64,000 bases of DNA, taken from NCBI GenBank assembly GCA_028284365.1, contig JANQRW010000088.1:1-64000 (forward strand), in the 5' to 3' direction. Origin of the DNA: Marinicella sp. (GTDB taxonomy: Bacteria > Pseudomonadota > Gammaproteobacteria > Xanthomonadales > Marinicellaceae). Below are positions 17,328 through 25,801 of the stretch, in pieces. Each line of letters begins with the position of its first letter. The stretch's first letter is position 1. The position numbers and the translations under genes are program-made. The notes below the pieces were generated by a model. The model did not search any database. It saw only the letters and a list, made by a program, of their open reading frames with translations, and was not told the origin of the DNA.

Positions 17328-18644
17328 ATGTCATCAATAATCATTGAAAAAGTCCTTGCTGAACTGAAAAACAAAGGTGCTACCGAAGCCGAGGTGGTTT
17401 ATTCGGAAGGTTCTGGAGTGTCAGTCAGCTGCCGCCAAGGAGAAATTGATACCATTGAAAATAATGAAGATAAATCTTTGGTGGTAACGGCTTATAAAAA
17501 TCAGGCCAAGGGGTCAGCATCGACAGCAGTCATTGATGATGTTAATGTCCAATTAACCGTTGATAAAGCGTTGGCCATAGCCAACTTAACAGAAGCCGAT
17601 GAAGCTGCTGGCTTGGCTGATAAAGATTTGTTAGCCACAGAGTTTAAAGATTTAGAGACTTATTTTGATAATACCCGAACCAGTGATGAGTTGGTAGACA
17701 TGGCGTTGGATGCTAACCAAGGTGCAATGGATTATGCCCAGTCAATAAATCAGGAAGTAACAGTTGATGAAGCCAATGTTCAAGTAGGTGAAGGGTATAG
17801 TATTTATGCCAACAGCAAAGGTTTCTTGGGCGAGAAAAGAGGCAGCAATGTATCGGCCAGTGTGGTGACAATTGCAGAACAAAATGGTTTGATGGAACGA
17901 GAATATTGGTGGGATGTTGAGCGTAATATTGAGCGCTTTCCTGCATTAGATGAAATTGGGAGAACGGCGGCGCAACGTACTTTGCAACGATTAGGCTCAA
18001 AAAAAGTAAAATCCACTAAGGCACCGGTTTTATTCGATCCTTCTACAGCTAAATCTTTGATCGGTCATTTTTTATCAGCCATCAGTGGTAGTGCCTTGTA
18101 TCAGGAAGCCAGTTTTTTAAAAGATGATTTGAACCAAACGATTTTACCTGAGTGGTTTAGTCTCGAAGAGGACCCGTTTGTGCTCAGTGGCTTTGCCAGC
18201 CGAAACTTTGATAGTAATGGGGTGCAAACCAAACAACGCCATATTGTAGAATCTGGCGTTCTGAAAGGTTTTGTGTTATCAGTTTATTCGGCCAGGAGGT
18301 TGGGTATGCAAAGCACCGGAAATGCTGGTGGTACACACAATCTAAGGGTGCAATCCAGTCAGGGTGTTGATGCGAATTTAATCAAAACTATGAACAAAGG
18401 CTTATACGTCACATCATTAATGGGGCAGGGTGTTAATTCAGTCACTGGTGATTATTCGCGTGGTGCCTCTGGTTTTTGGGTGGAAGATGGTGAGATTCAA
18501 TTTCCAGTAAGTGAGTTAACCATTGCTGGAAATTTAAAGGACATGTTTAAGGCATTGGTTTCTGTCGGGGCGGATATTGATTTGCGCAGTAAAATTCACA
18601 CGGGTTCATGGTTGATTGAGGAAATGACCATTGCAGGTGACTGA
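17328..18644 (+). CDS. pmbA: Metalloprotease subunit PmbA/TldE
   Basis: A 438-aa TldE-type subunit. With TldD it forms a heteromeric zinc protease involved in peptide maturation and CcdA antitoxin turnover. TldE itself lacks the metal HExxxH site, and none is seen here, as expected. Recognisable blocks are EVVYSEGSGVSVSCRQGEIDTIE near the N-terminus, STAKSLIGHFLSAISGSALYQEASFL, and the C-terminal SLMGQGVNSVTGDYSRGASGFWVEDGEIQFPVSELTIAGNL. It starts 133 bp from divergent darP, and the TTG start of murL lies only two bases after its stop, so pmbA and murL-murD2 may be cotranscribed. Confidence 0.93.
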   Translation: MSSIIIEKVLAELKNKGATEAEVVYSEGSGVSVSCRQGEIDTIENNEDKSLVVTAYKNQAKGSASTAVIDDVNVQLTVDKALAIANLTEADEAAGLADKDLLATEFKDLETYFDNTRTSDELVDMALDANQGAMDYAQSINQEVTVDEANVQVGEGYSIYANSKGFLGEKRGSNVSASVVTIAEQNGLMEREYWWDVERNIERFPALDEIGRTAAQRTLQRLGSKKVKSTKAPVLFDPSTAKSLIGHFLSAISGSALYQEASFLKDDLNQTILPEWFSLEEDPFVLSGFASRNFDSNGVQTKQRHIVESGVLKGFVLSVYSARRLGMQSTGNAGGTHNLRVQSSQGVDANLIKTMNKGLYVTSLMGQGVNSVTGDYSRGASGFWVEDGEIQFPVSELTIAGNLKDMFKALVSVGADIDLRSKIHTGSWLIEEMTIAGD

Positions 18645-18646
18645 TC

Positions 18647-19996
18647 TTGGATAATTCAGAACCCAACTTTGGTGCCCGGTTTTCATTTGAGTCATGGACC
18701 TTCGATGTTGAGACAGGCCTTTTGTGTTTTTATTACAAAGACAGTGAGTTTGGTGACTTCGAAGAGTCATTCATTTTTTCTGGTGTTGATAAAACCCGAT
18801 ACCACCAACATCAAAATTCAATCGACTCAGCCATTAACTGTTTGTTTTGGATGGCAGGGGTCAGTTACTACAAAACGTCTCTGGCTCGAAGGATTGTATT
18901 TAACAATGAAAAGCCCAATCAAGAACAGGCCATTTGGTTAACTCAAACCTGGCAAGCAGGCCTGGCTGAATTGGCTTATGAGAATGGCTTAGGTTGGCTG
19001 GACCATATTGAAATACATGGTGAGTCAACGGAACTGTTTCTCAATACAGTGAAGTTGAAACAGCGTTCTTTGGTTGCAATTGGTGGTGGCAAAGACTCTT
19101 TGGTCAGTGTTGAAGCCATTAAAGCGATGAATGAGCCTGCCAGTTTGTTTATGGTTGGTCAATCTGCCTTTATCAAATCTGTGGCAGAGGAAACTGATTT
19201 GCCTTTGCTGTCAATTGGGCGCAAGGTTGATGCCAGGTTGAAATCGGCTAATGAAAAAGGCGCATTCAATGGTCACATTCCAATCACGGCTGTTAATGCC
19301 AGTGTGGCGGTGTTGGCAGCGCTTCTATACGACTTTGATACAGTGGTTTTTTCAAATGAACGCTCAGCAGATGTTGGGAATGTCCAGGCTGAAAATGGAT
19401 CATGGGTTAATCACCAGTATTCCAAATCGTTGGTTTATGAACAATCTTGGCAGAATATTATTCACAATCACATCGCTTCAGATTTACACTGCTTCTCCTT
19501 GCTTAGACCTTTTTCAGAGTTGGCAATAGTGCAGCGGTTTGCAACCTTAAAACAGTATTTTCCATTTTTCTCAAGTTGTAATCGTAATTTTCATTTGGCT
19601 GGTTCCCAGAACAGCGAACATCATTGGTGCGGTGAATGTCCTAAATGTGCCTTTGTATTTTTGTGTTTGGCTCCCTTCGTCACACGTGATGAGTTGCTTG
19701 GTATTTTCCGCAAAGACTTGTTTGTTGATAGCGACTTATTAAGTTTGTTTGATTCATTACTGGGTATTGAAGGTTTGAAACCATTTGAGTGTGTGGGTGA
19801 ACAACAAGAATGCCGCTTGGCGGTACATTTATTAACTGAGCACCCTGACTGGCATAGACATGAACAAGTTTTGATGTGGAAAAAGATTCTACCAGCGTTT
19901 AAATGTACTGACAGCGTGGCAATTTTAGCACCCAGTAATCTTCATCAAATACCAGGTAAGCGTAATTTCAGGCAGGTTTTATCCAATGAAACTTAA
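18647..19996 (+). CDS. murL: UDP-MurNAc-L-Ala-L-Glu epimerase MurL
   Basis: MurL inverts the terminal L-Glu of UDP-MurNAc-L-Ala-L-Glu to D-Glu using ATP. It works with MurD2 as an alternative to MurI plus MurD, as first shown in Xanthomonas. The 449-aa protein has an ATP-pyrophosphatase-like GGGKDS motif (residues 146-151) in LVAIGGGKDSLVSVEAI, FSNERSADVGN, RPFSELAIVQRF and a C-terminal cysteine cluster WCGECPKCAFVFL. The start is a TTG at 18647, with AGGTGA six bases upstream at the end of pmbA; no suitable ATG exists nearby. The MurD-like ligase gene overlaps its end by 11 bases, which strongly supports the assignment. Confidence 0.87.
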   Translation: MDNSEPNFGARFSFESWTFDVETGLLCFYYKDSEFGDFEESFIFSGVDKTRYHQHQNSIDSAINCLFWMAGVSYYKTSLARRIVFNNEKPNQEQAIWLTQTWQAGLAELAYENGLGWLDHIEIHGESTELFLNTVKLKQRSLVAIGGGKDSLVSVEAIKAMNEPASLFMVGQSAFIKSVAEETDLPLLSIGRKVDARLKSANEKGAFNGHIPITAVNASVAVLAALLYDFDTVVFSNERSADVGNVQAENGSWVNHQYSKSLVYEQSWQNIIHNHIASDLHCFSLLRPFSELAIVQRFATLKQYFPFFSSCNRNFHLAGSQNSEHHWCGECPKCAFVFLCLAPFVTRDELLGIFRKDLFVDSDLLSLFDSLLGIEGLKPFECVGEQQECRLAVHLLTEHPDWHRHEQVLMWKKILPAFKCTDSVAILAPSNLHQIPGKRNFRQVLSNET

Positions 19997-21293
19997 CGAG
20001 ATTAAGACAAAGCAGGTGGCTATTTGGGGATATGGCTTAGAAGGTCAGGCCACTTTAGCGTACCTGAATCAGCGTTGTCCTGAATTAAGAATCACAGTTT
20101 TTTGCCCCCAGAGTGAAATACCCAATGAAGTACCTGAATTGGTTAAATTCAAGTCGGATGAAGTTAATGCCAACTTATTAAATCAATACAACGTGGTGAT
20201 TAAATCGCCAGGTATAAGCCCATACCAGGCAGCTGTCGAAAATACCAAGTGTGAAATCATCAGCAGCGCTGCACTGTGGTTCAGCAATGAAAGATCAGGC
20301 ATTGTTATAGCCGTCACGGGTACCAAGGGCAAAAGCACGACTGCAGCGATGATAACTGAGGTACTCTCAGCAATGAATCATAGGGTGGTGTTGGCAGGTA
20401 ACTTTGGGGTTCCGCTGATTCAATGCCTGGATAATTATGATTATGTGGTATTGGAAACTTCCAGTTATCAGGCTTACGATGGTGGCATCAAAGCTGATAT
20501 TGGGGTGTTGTTAAATCTGTTTTCAGAGCATTTGAACTGGCACTTAACCGAGCAGCAATACCATCATGACAAGTGGCAGTTACTGATCAACAGTCAACAA
20601 GCAATACTTAATGCAAAAGATGAAAATACCACTTTGAGATTGAAACAGCAACCACTGCAAGTAGAGCCCAGATATTTTCAAAGTCAACATGGATTCTATG
20701 AGCTAAATCATGTGTTGATGTATCAGGATAAGGCACTGTTGTCCCAGCATGGCTGGCCGCTTAAAGGAGCGCATAATTTAATCAATGCTGCTGCAGTTTG
20801 TGCTGTGATTAGTTTGCTTGAACTTGATCTAAAGACTTGTTTAAATGTCATTAAAAAATTTAAAGGATTACCGCATCGCCTGCAGCAAGTGGCAGAAATA
20901 GATGGTGTGAATTACATCAATGACAGCATTGCTTCTACGCCACATGCCACTCTGGCAGCAATGAAAACCGTTGATTTAACCCGTACCATTTTGTTGATAG
21001 GCGGTTTTGATAGGGGAGTTGATTGGCAATGGTGGACTGAAGCCATTGCTCAAATGCCGCCAAAAGTATTAATTTGTAGTGGTGAAAATGGTCAAAAAAT
21101 ATACGATCTTGTCTTGAATCAGGCAATAAAAACACAATGTATATGGCAACCAAGCCTAAAAGCAGCGGTCAAAACTGCCAAAGAACTGGCGCAAGCAGGT
21201 GATTGTGTGTTGCTTTCTCCCGGCGCGCCGAGTTTTGATGCTTTTGATAATTACCAAGACCGAGGTCAGAAATTTACCCAATGGATAAAATAA
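19986..21293 (+). CDS. murD2: UDP-MurNAc-L-Ala--L-Glu ligase MurD2
   Basis: A Mur-ligase-family enzyme of 435 aa, like MurD but predicted to add L-glutamate, so that its product is then epimerised by MurL. The N-terminal Rossmann-like domain opens VAIWGYGLEGQATLAYL; the ATP loop TGTKGKST is at 111-118, with VLETSSYQAYDGG and the central NDSIASTPHATLAAMKT motif later. The C-terminal domain ends LLSPGAPSFDAFDNYQDRGQKF. Ordinary MurD carries the same motifs, so the L-Glu specificity rests on the overlapping murL gene rather than on a residue I can point to. A Sel1 lipoprotein gene overlaps its end by 13 bases. Confidence 0.83.
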   Translation: MKLNEIKTKQVAIWGYGLEGQATLAYLNQRCPELRITVFCPQSEIPNEVPELVKFKSDEVNANLLNQYNVVIKSPGISPYQAAVENTKCEIISSAALWFSNERSGIVIAVTGTKGKSTTAAMITEVLSAMNHRVVLAGNFGVPLIQCLDNYDYVVLETSSYQAYDGGIKADIGVLLNLFSEHLNWHLTEQQYHHDKWQLLINSQQAILNAKDENTTLRLKQQPLQVEPRYFQSQHGFYELNHVLMYQDKALLSQHGWPLKGAHNLINAAAVCAVISLLELDLKTCLNVIKKFKGLPHRLQQVAEIDGVNYINDSIASTPHATLAAMKTVDLTRTILLIGGFDRGVDWQWWTEAIAQMPPKVLICSGENGQKIYDLVLNQAIKTQCIWQPSLKAAVKTAKELAQAGDCVLLSPGAPSFDAFDNYQDRGQKFTQWIK

Positions 21294-22135
21294 AACACAG
21301 TCTGTTCATGATGGTTTTAGCCGTGTCCGCCGTACATTGCAGTGACGGTGTAGATGCTGGCGCAGGCAATGATGAGTCATCAGCAATTCCAGAATCTTTA
21401 TTGAAACAAGTTGAATCTGGTCATGCAGAAAGTGCCTTTTTTATTGCATCAGCCTTTGCTGACGGTGTAATGGGGATTGAAAAAAACCTTGAAAAAGCAA
21501 AAGAATGGTTTCTTAAATCGGCTGAAATGGGTTACGTACATGGGATGTTTGAAGCTGCAAATATGTTATTCAGAGATGCTGTTTATGATGAAGCCAAAAC
21601 ATGGTTCAGCAAAGCAGCAAAGCAGGGACATGGGGAATCAATGTATCGCCTTTCTTTATATAATTTATACGAAATAGATGGTGAGTTATTCGATTGTAAG
21701 GAAGCCTATAAGCTATTAGCTGAGGCTCAGAAACGGGATGTTAAACCCGCCTTTAATGATCATGCTTGGATGTTATCAACATTGCCCGATAAATCTTGCC
21801 GCAATGGCGAAAAAGCCTGGAAGGTTTTTTCGGAGCTGCAAAACCTTTATGCAGCGACTGAGCCAATTCCCTGGGCTTATTTAGATACCAAAGCTGCGGT
21901 TTTGGCAGAAATAGCTGATTATAATGAGGCCATTGAAGTTCAATCTTGGATTGTCGAAGATTTTTGTGATGTTGACTTATCTGCAGATGTTGCAGAATTC
22001 AATAAGTCGGTGAACCAATTAGCCATGTCTTATAAAGACAAGGAGGATCGGCTTTGTTATGGTGCCATTCAGCGATTGCGTAGTTATGTACAGAGAAAGC
22101 CCTGGCGAGAAACTCCGGAATTTATGACCAACTGA
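21281..22135 (+). CDS. Sel1-repeat lipoprotein
   Basis: A 284-aa protein with a signal peptide ending in a lipobox-like AVHC (residues about 17-20), then Sel1-type repeats: ESAFFIASAFADGVMGIEKNLEKAKEWFLKSAEMGY, HGMFEAANMLFRDAVYDEAKTWFSKAAKQGH and ESMYRLSLYNLY.... Later helices (about 150-250) are TPR-like. Sel1 proteins usually act as scaffolds. The start overlaps murD2 by 13 bases, so it is probably cotranscribed with the peptidoglycan genes, and the downstream DUF2288 gene starts two bases after its stop. Three extra cysteines in the mature part could form disulfides in the periplasm. Confidence 0.7.
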   Translation: MDKIKHSLFMMVLAVSAVHCSDGVDAGAGNDESSAIPESLLKQVESGHAESAFFIASAFADGVMGIEKNLEKAKEWFLKSAEMGYVHGMFEAANMLFRDAVYDEAKTWFSKAAKQGHGESMYRLSLYNLYEIDGELFDCKEAYKLLAEAQKRDVKPAFNDHAWMLSTLPDKSCRNGEKAWKVFSELQNLYAATEPIPWAYLDTKAAVLAEIADYNEAIEVQSWIVEDFCDVDLSADVAEFNKSVNQLAMSYKDKEDRLCYGAIQRLRSYVQRKPWRETPEFMTN

Positions 22136-22136
22136 T

Positions 22137-22457
22137 ATGACTGAAGAGACACAACAAAGCGTGGGAGAAAAGAGCTCCAGAGAACATTTTGCTGAACAAA
22201 TGGCACCCATCAGTTTTCAGGAACTGCAAAAGTTTTTTGCTAAGGGCATGCTGATAACTGTTGCTGATGATTTAGACTTACTGGATGTGGCAGTTACGCT
22301 GCATAAAGATGATACTGAACAGGTAAAAAAGTGGATGGATGACGCTTCTATCGCACGTGCTCATGATGATGATGCGAAAGAGTGGGTCGCCGCACGAAGT
22401 ATGCTGATGGCAGTAACTGTAGCTCCTTGGGTCTTGGTCCAAAATATAAAGAATTGA
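22137..22457 (+). CDS. DUF2288 family protein
   Basis: A 106-aa cytoplasmic protein matching DUF2288: APISFQELQKFFAKGMLITVADDLDLLDVAVTLHKDD in the middle and WVAARSMLMAVTVAPWVLVQN at the end, the conserved WVLVQ-type C-terminus. No activity is known for the family. It lies between the Sel1 lipoprotein and zapG genes on the same strand, with gaps of 2 and 20 bp. Confidence 0.8.
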   Translation: MTEETQQSVGEKSSREHFAEQMAPISFQELQKFFAKGMLITVADDLDLLDVAVTLHKDDTEQVKKWMDDASIARAHDDDAKEWVAARSMLMAVTVAPWVLVQNIKN

Positions 22458-22477
22458 GTTGAATGAGGAACTAAATA

Positions 22478-22837
22478 ATGGATGATATTTTGAATATGGT
22501 GATGGCCGGTGTGATTGGGTTGGTTGTTGGTGGTTTATTTATGTACTTTGCCACTAAAAACAAATCTTCGAAGCAGTCAGTCAAAGACGTTGAAGAAAAA
22601 CTAGAAAACTACCAACAAGAGGTAGAAGGGCATTTTGCAAAGACTGCAGATTTGATTGATAACTTAACTGACAGTTATAAAGAAGTTTTTGAACATTTAT
22701 CTGAGTCCGCTGAAAAATTATTAACTGAAGAACAAATTCAAAATCAACTTGTTAATCGGCGTTCTCGCGAAGTAACCATTAAGTACCTGAAAGGAAGTGA
22801 GGTCGATGAAACTGAAGACCCAACAGACCCTGTATAA
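22478..22837 (+). CDS. zapG: Z-ring/envelope protein ZapG (YhcB, DUF1043)
   Basis: A 119-aa inner-membrane protein with one N-terminal helix (residues about 5-25, glycine-rich VMAGVIGLVVGGLFMYF), then a long coiled coil (QSVKDVEEKLENYQQEVEGHFAKTADLIDNLTDSYKEVFEHLSESAEKLL) and an acidic tail. YhcB/ZapG links the divisome to envelope synthesis and is conditionally essential in enterobacteria. The coiled coil spans the whole diagnostic part of DUF1043. It is the last gene of the unit; a terminator overlaps its final codons. The position downstream of murL-murD2 is in keeping with a cell-wall role. Confidence 0.87.
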   Translation: MDDILNMVMAGVIGLVVGGLFMYFATKNKSSKQSVKDVEEKLENYQQEVEGHFAKTADLIDNLTDSYKEVFEHLSESAEKLLTEEQIQNQLVNRRSREVTIKYLKGSEVDETEDPTDPV

Positions 22838-22855
22838 GTCTGTTGGATTTTTTTG
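22820..22855 (+). terminator. Rho-independent terminator after zapG
   Basis: CCAACAGAC (22820-22828) pairs perfectly with GTCTGTTGG (22838-22846), followed by ATTTTTTTG. The hairpin begins inside the last zapG codons. It faces the convergent comEA gene. Confidence 0.85.
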
Positions 22856-22866
22856 ATATGAAGTTA

Positions 22867-23121
22867 TTATTTCAGTAGGATTTCTTTGCGGTTCTTTTCA
22901 ACAGTCTTTAAACCAATTCCTTTTACTTCTGTCAGTTGCTCTACGGTTTTAAATGGCCCATTTTGTGTTCTGTAAGCCACTATGGCTGTGGCTTTAGATA
23001 GACCGATGCCTTTTAACTCTTTGGCAATTTTCTCAGCATCAGCTTTGTTAATATTAACTGCAGCAAAAGCAGATTGAACAAATAAAAAAGTTGCGATTAA
23101 TAAGGTTTTTAAGTAGTTCAT
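22867..23121 (-). CDS. comEA: ComEA-like helix-hairpin-helix DNA-binding protein
   Basis: An 84-aa exported protein: signal peptide at residues 1-20 (FLFVQSAFA), then two helix-hairpin-helix motifs, VNINKADAEKIAKELKGIGLSKATAIVAYR and FKTVEQLTEVKGIGLKTVEKN. Short ComEA proteins bind incoming DNA in the periplasm during natural transformation and act as a ratchet. The length and layout match the gammaproteobacterial form, which lacks the membrane anchor of Bacillus ComEA. It is monocistronic and convergent with zapG. Exported HhH proteins of this size could in principle have another DNA-related role. Confidence 0.87.
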   Translation of the reverse strand: MNYLKTLLIATFLFVQSAFAAVNINKADAEKIAKELKGIGLSKATAIVAYRTQNGPFKTVEQLTEVKGIGLKTVEKNRKEILLK

Positions 23122-23344
23122 GATTTTCTCCTCTGTATTTTATAAAAATGATGGTTAAGTTCCTCTCTTAACCTCATGCTACGTATTTTAGGAGTTAGCA
23201 TGGGGGATGGATAATGGTTAGATTCTGAGAATTATGTCAATAAGAGCGTTAAACGATGGGAGATTGTGACAAGCGATGTAGGAATTTGTCTATTTTTTGC
23301 TTATAATCGTAAAGTAATTATAAAAAAATCACTTCATTGCCCTC

Positions 23345-25219
23345 ATGTACAACAACTGCTTTACTCTTATTTTGTTACTGACTGCCATACTCACTCAGGT
23401 ACATGCCGGCAGTCAAATTGATTTCACTCCACATGGTACTCAGCCTGGTTTGAATTTTAGTTTGGAGCCGCCAACCAATTGTCACAGTTGCCACAAAGGA
23501 GGTGCTGTAACTGATGATAATATCAATATGCCGTATTGGACTTGGATGGGTTCAATGAAAGCCAATGCCACTCGCGATCCATTATTCTGGGCCGCATTGG
23601 ATGTGGCCAACAATGACATCCCGGGAGTTGGTGATTTTTGTTTGAAATGCCACACTCCCCAAGGCTGGTTTGGTGGAAATGTGGTTAAGCCAGCCTCACA
23701 AGGTCAGCCCCTGATAGATGGTGCTAATGGGTGTGAGTTAGGCGGTGATCACACATCAAGAGACAGTAAACTCAATGACTACAGTGGTGTGACTTGTCAT
23801 TTTTGTCATCGCATTGATGAGACAGGCCCCAATGGTGAAGCTCAGATTAATGAAAATGCAAGTGTGTGGTTGGATGATGAAAGTTGTGATAATGGAGGGG
23901 GAGCAGGACCCTGTCGCAAAGGCCCGTATAATTATGTTAACTTTGATGATCCACCGCATAAATGGGAATACTCAACATTTATCCAATCGGCCGAATTTTG
24001 TGGCAGTTGCCATAATGTCTCATCACCCACCATTGAACAAAATGGTGTGCTGACCATCGCTAAAAGGTTTTGGCATGAAGGCATACAAACCGAATTAGCC
24101 ATGCCAGTGGAGCGGACTTATTCTGAATGGAAAGACTCTTATTTTGCTGATTTAATTTTTAAAAACCCATTCAACGATTTACCCACTGATCAGTTGCCAG
24201 TGATCTCAGAAGGCCAAAACTGTCAGACGTGTCACATGCCACAATCAGAGAGTGATCAGGCCAGAGCATGTATTTTTGATGCCTTGGATCAGGATGGTAA
24301 TGGTCGCAGAAAAGGTGATTTGGCCACTCATCAATTCGCGGGTGGTAATACCTGGATTCCACAAGTCATTAAAGCGATATATGGTGATGAGCTTGATATG
24401 AATGATCCTTCACCAGGCCGCAAAGCGGCGCTGGATTTAACCACCTCATATGCATTTGATATGCTGCAGAATAAAAGTGCTGTAGTTGATGCCAGTATAA
24501 TCAGCCAAAATGCTGATCAATTGGATTTGGCGGTTAAGGTGACTAACTTGACAGGCCATAAACTACCTACCGGTTACCCAGAAGGGAGAAGGATGTGGAT
24601 TCATGTTGAAGTTACGGACTCAATGAATCAGGTTATTTGGGAAAGTGGTTCTTATGATGAATCAACTGGCATTCTAACAGAGGACGCACAAGTGAAAATT
24701 TATGAGTCCATTCCAGGTATTTGGAATGAAGATCCCGACAATAATCCGCTGACTGATGATGGTACTTGTGAAATAACCGATGGTAATGGCAACAAAATGT
24801 TTCACTTTGTTTTGAATGACTGTATTGGTAAGGACAACCGCATACCTCCTTTGGGTTTTCGAGGAGCGGAAAACATTGAAATGAAGCCTGTGGGCATTTC
24901 ATATCCTACTGTTGTTAATCAGCCTGGTCAAGTTGTGAACTATGATGTTACCAATTATCAAATACCGATCACAGGACAATCCGGCCCTTTTAATGTAACC
25001 GCAAAATTGAAATTTCAAACAGCCAGTAAAGATTATATTGATTTTCTTGATCGGCAAGCCACAGACAATAATTTTGAAACTGAAAACCAGATGTGTGATC
25101 GTAGCTGGAGTGTTGGCCCAGCAGACCAGACGCGTGGGGCATTCATGAAAGATTTGTGGGCGACATACAATCGTTCAGCGCCAGTTGATATGGCAATGGA
25201 CTTTATAGGGAGTGAGTAA
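23345..25219 (+). CDS. Secreted pentahaem c-type cytochrome
   Basis: A 624-aa exported protein: signal peptide at residues 1-21, then five CXXCH haem-attachment sites at residues 46-50 (CHSCH), 99-103 (CLKCH), 151-155 (CHFCH), 219-223 (CGSCH) and 293-297 (CQTCH). The C-terminal half (about 360-624) lacks haem motifs and carries the block VTNLTGHKLPTGYPEGRRMW, which recurs in cytochromes with a C-terminal beta domain. It probably works in periplasmic or extracellular electron transfer; the donor and acceptor are unknown. It is the first of three closely spaced genes for exported proteins (the next start directly follows its stop). A TATAAT about 40 bp upstream is a candidate -10. Confidence 0.8.
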   Translation: MYNNCFTLILLLTAILTQVHAGSQIDFTPHGTQPGLNFSLEPPTNCHSCHKGGAVTDDNINMPYWTWMGSMKANATRDPLFWAALDVANNDIPGVGDFCLKCHTPQGWFGGNVVKPASQGQPLIDGANGCELGGDHTSRDSKLNDYSGVTCHFCHRIDETGPNGEAQINENASVWLDDESCDNGGGAGPCRKGPYNYVNFDDPPHKWEYSTFIQSAEFCGSCHNVSSPTIEQNGVLTIAKRFWHEGIQTELAMPVERTYSEWKDSYFADLIFKNPFNDLPTDQLPVISEGQNCQTCHMPQSESDQARACIFDALDQDGNGRRKGDLATHQFAGGNTWIPQVIKAIYGDELDMNDPSPGRKAALDLTTSYAFDMLQNKSAVVDASIISQNADQLDLAVKVTNLTGHKLPTGYPEGRRMWIHVEVTDSMNQVIWESGSYDESTGILTEDAQVKIYESIPGIWNEDPDNNPLTDDGTCEITDGNGNKMFHFVLNDCIGKDNRIPPLGFRGAENIEMKPVGISYPTVVNQPGQVVNYDVTNYQIPITGQSGPFNVTAKLKFQTASKDYIDFLDRQATDNNFETENQMCDRSWSVGPADQTRGAFMKDLWATYNRSAPVDMAMDFIGSE

Positions 25220-25801
25220 ATGAAATATTTAATGATAATGATGGGTTTTTGGATCACTCAGTCAGTGTTCGCTGTGGAGTACTTAAAGACCAGAGAGGAA
25301 GACATGCCACAGCCTGCTGTCAATATTCAGTACGATGATGGCCAAATAACTGAAGTATTGGTTGATGAATGGAGTGATGTGGTTACACTTGAAGGGGAAC
25401 GAATAAGGTTGACCTATCAACACGGTTATAACTACAAGCAGAAAAAAGGATTTTCAAGAACACTCAAACCAGATGGTTCTGTCTATCATGAAGAGTATTC
25501 TGTTGAATATGGGTTGATGGTTTCAAAAGAAGAAATGATTCAGGCTTTTGAAGTGTTTAAAAGTGACCCCAATGTAAAAAAAGTGATGTCTGAAACCACG
25601 GCACCTGTCAATTTGTATGGTGGGTTTGGCTATCAGGATAAAAAACCCGGTCAACCGTGCTACAAGGGAAATCGTTGTTTGCATATCATGGCTTCTAACC
25701 AAAATAATTCATTGATATTGCACTCAATTGTGAAGTTGAATGATCAGTCAGTCCCATATCCAAAATATGATATGGAGCATTTAAAAAGAGGTAAAAAATG
25801 A
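25220..25801 (+). CDS. Exported protein of unknown function beside the cytochrome
   Basis: A 193-aa protein with a signal peptide (residues 1-16, MGFWITQSVFA). The mature part is polar and rich in aromatic residues: GERIRLTYQHGYNYKQKKGF, then a pair of cysteines in PGQPCYKGNRCLHIM that could form a disulfide. I recognise no family. It begins at the base after the cytochrome stop and its own stop overlaps the next start (ATGA), so the three genes form one translationally linked unit; a shared pathway is likely. Confidence 0.6.
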   Translation: MKYLMIMMGFWITQSVFAVEYLKTREEDMPQPAVNIQYDDGQITEVLVDEWSDVVTLEGERIRLTYQHGYNYKQKKGFSRTLKPDGSVYHEEYSVEYGLMVSKEEMIQAFEVFKSDPNVKKVMSETTAPVNLYGGFGYQDKKPGQPCYKGNRCLHIMASNQNNSLILHSIVKLNDQSVPYPKYDMEHLKRGKK

